The position numbers and the translations under genes are program-made. 64,000 bases of DNA, taken from the NCBI GenBank assembly GCA_016209105.1, contig JACQWR010000014.1, positions 55,120-119,119 on the forward strand, in the 5' to 3' direction. Shown piece after piece: positions 63,744-64,000 of this stretch (within the stretch, counting starts at the first letter, position 1; the number at the start of each line of letters is the position of its first letter). Source of the stretch: Deltaproteobacteria bacterium. GTDB taxonomy: Bacteria > Desulfobacterota > Syntrophia > Syntrophales > JACQWR01. The notes under the pieces were generated by a model, which was given only the letters and a program-made list of their open reading frames with translations, ran no database searches and was not told where the DNA came from.

Positions 63744-64000
63744 GTTTCAATCCACGCCCCCGCGCGGGGGGCGACCATACGATGAGATTTCAGAACTCAC
63801 GGGGATGCCGTTTCAATCCACGCCCCCGCGCGGGGGGCGACGTTCCCAGGGCATTGCTATCACTGGTAGCAGGAGTTTCAATCCACGCCCCCGCGCGGGG
63901 GGCGACCGGCGCTCCGGCATCAGAGAACTGGCAAGCAGAACGTTTCAATCCACGCCCCCGCGCGGGGGGCGACGTACGTTTTCATACGACTTCACATCGC
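63744..64000 (-). CRISPR. Type I-C CRISPR array, leader-distal end (runs off the window)
   Basis: Four identical 32-base repeats lie at 63744-63775, 63810-63841, 63875-63906 and 63942-63973. On the plus strand each begins GTTTCAATCCACGCCC and ends GGGGGGCGAC. The spacers are 34, 33 and 35 bases, with a fourth cut by the edge. The repeat is the type I-C kind, whose crRNA handle ends GGATTGAAAC, so transcription should run on the minus strand from beyond the right edge. Leader and cas genes are not in this window. Confidence 0.95.

Overview
The window looks like chromosome of a strictly anaerobic, Gram-negative bacterium of the Desulfobacterota (former Deltaproteobacteria). A syntrophic or Syntrophales-like relative is my best guess. 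This rests on gene content, not on a marker-gene comparison: several multihaem c-type cytochromes next to a 4Fe-4S/NrfD membrane module, beta and gamma subunits of a Na+-pumping decarboxylase, a bacterial-type ferredoxin, a NifU-domain protein, a mevalonate-independent (MEP) isoprenoid cluster and a type I-C CRISPR array. Outer-membrane-related genes (signal peptides, lipoprotein, ABC transporter with periplasmic adaptor) fit a diderm cell. Most genes share a moderately GC-rich codon usage. One stretch, 28.63-30.22 kb, is clearly more AT-rich.

Layout. 0-10.4 kb: a DUF4384 exported protein, a GH13 alpha-glucan enzyme, a four-gene MacAB/Lol-like ABC efflux operon, two tandemly duplicated PilZ-domain (c-di-GMP) proteins and an MFS transporter. 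10.6-18.8 kb: a complete kdp high-affinity potassium uptake operon, including kdpF and a second 26-residue membrane peptide, followed by kdpD and kdpE. 19.2-28.6 kb: patatin-like lipase, RNase D, a double-PAS protein with a C-terminal Cys motif, an MFS transporter, truA, an MscS channel, then fructose bisphosphatase and aldolase (gluconeogenesis). 28.6-30.3 kb: an AT-rich accessory patch with dispersed repeats, an orphan membrane protein and a BrnT-type toxin-antitoxin pair. 30.3-34.7 kb: the tmk-holB-ricT-metG housekeeping operon. 35-43.4 kb: ferredoxin, NifU-domain protein, a lipoprotein, an IspH-UbiA fusion, tlyA, dxs, a farnesyl diphosphate synthase and exonuclease VII. 43.5-52.3 kb: Na+-decarboxylase beta/gamma, a Na+/H+ antiporter, a P-type Ca2+ ATPase, a cyclopropane fatty acid synthase and a CDF metal exporter. 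52.3-58.7 kb: two divergent respiratory gene sets, one a tetrahaem cytochrome with 4Fe-4S and NrfD subunits, the other a nonahaem cytochrome/cytochrome b fusion with a NapC/NirT-like multihaem protein. 58.9-63.6 kb: a MoxR/VWA pair and a VKOR-DsbA/radical-SAM pair. 63.74 kb to the edge: the leader-distal end of a type I-C CRISPR array.

How it works together. Three groups stand out: monovalent-ion energetics (Kdp, Na+ decarboxylase, Na+/H+ antiporter), isoprenoid and quinone precursor supply (dxs, ispA, ispH-ubiA), and quinone-to-periplasm electron transfer (the cytochrome sets). They fit a low-energy anaerobe that depends on ion gradients. The most unusual single gene is the IspH-UbiA fusion, whose prenyltransferase half seems to have lost its first Asp-rich motif. 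Intergenic regions carry at least five families of dispersed palindromic repeats, one of them a composite two-hairpin element present in the same order and orientation at 1-156 and, on the other strand, 49863-50022.
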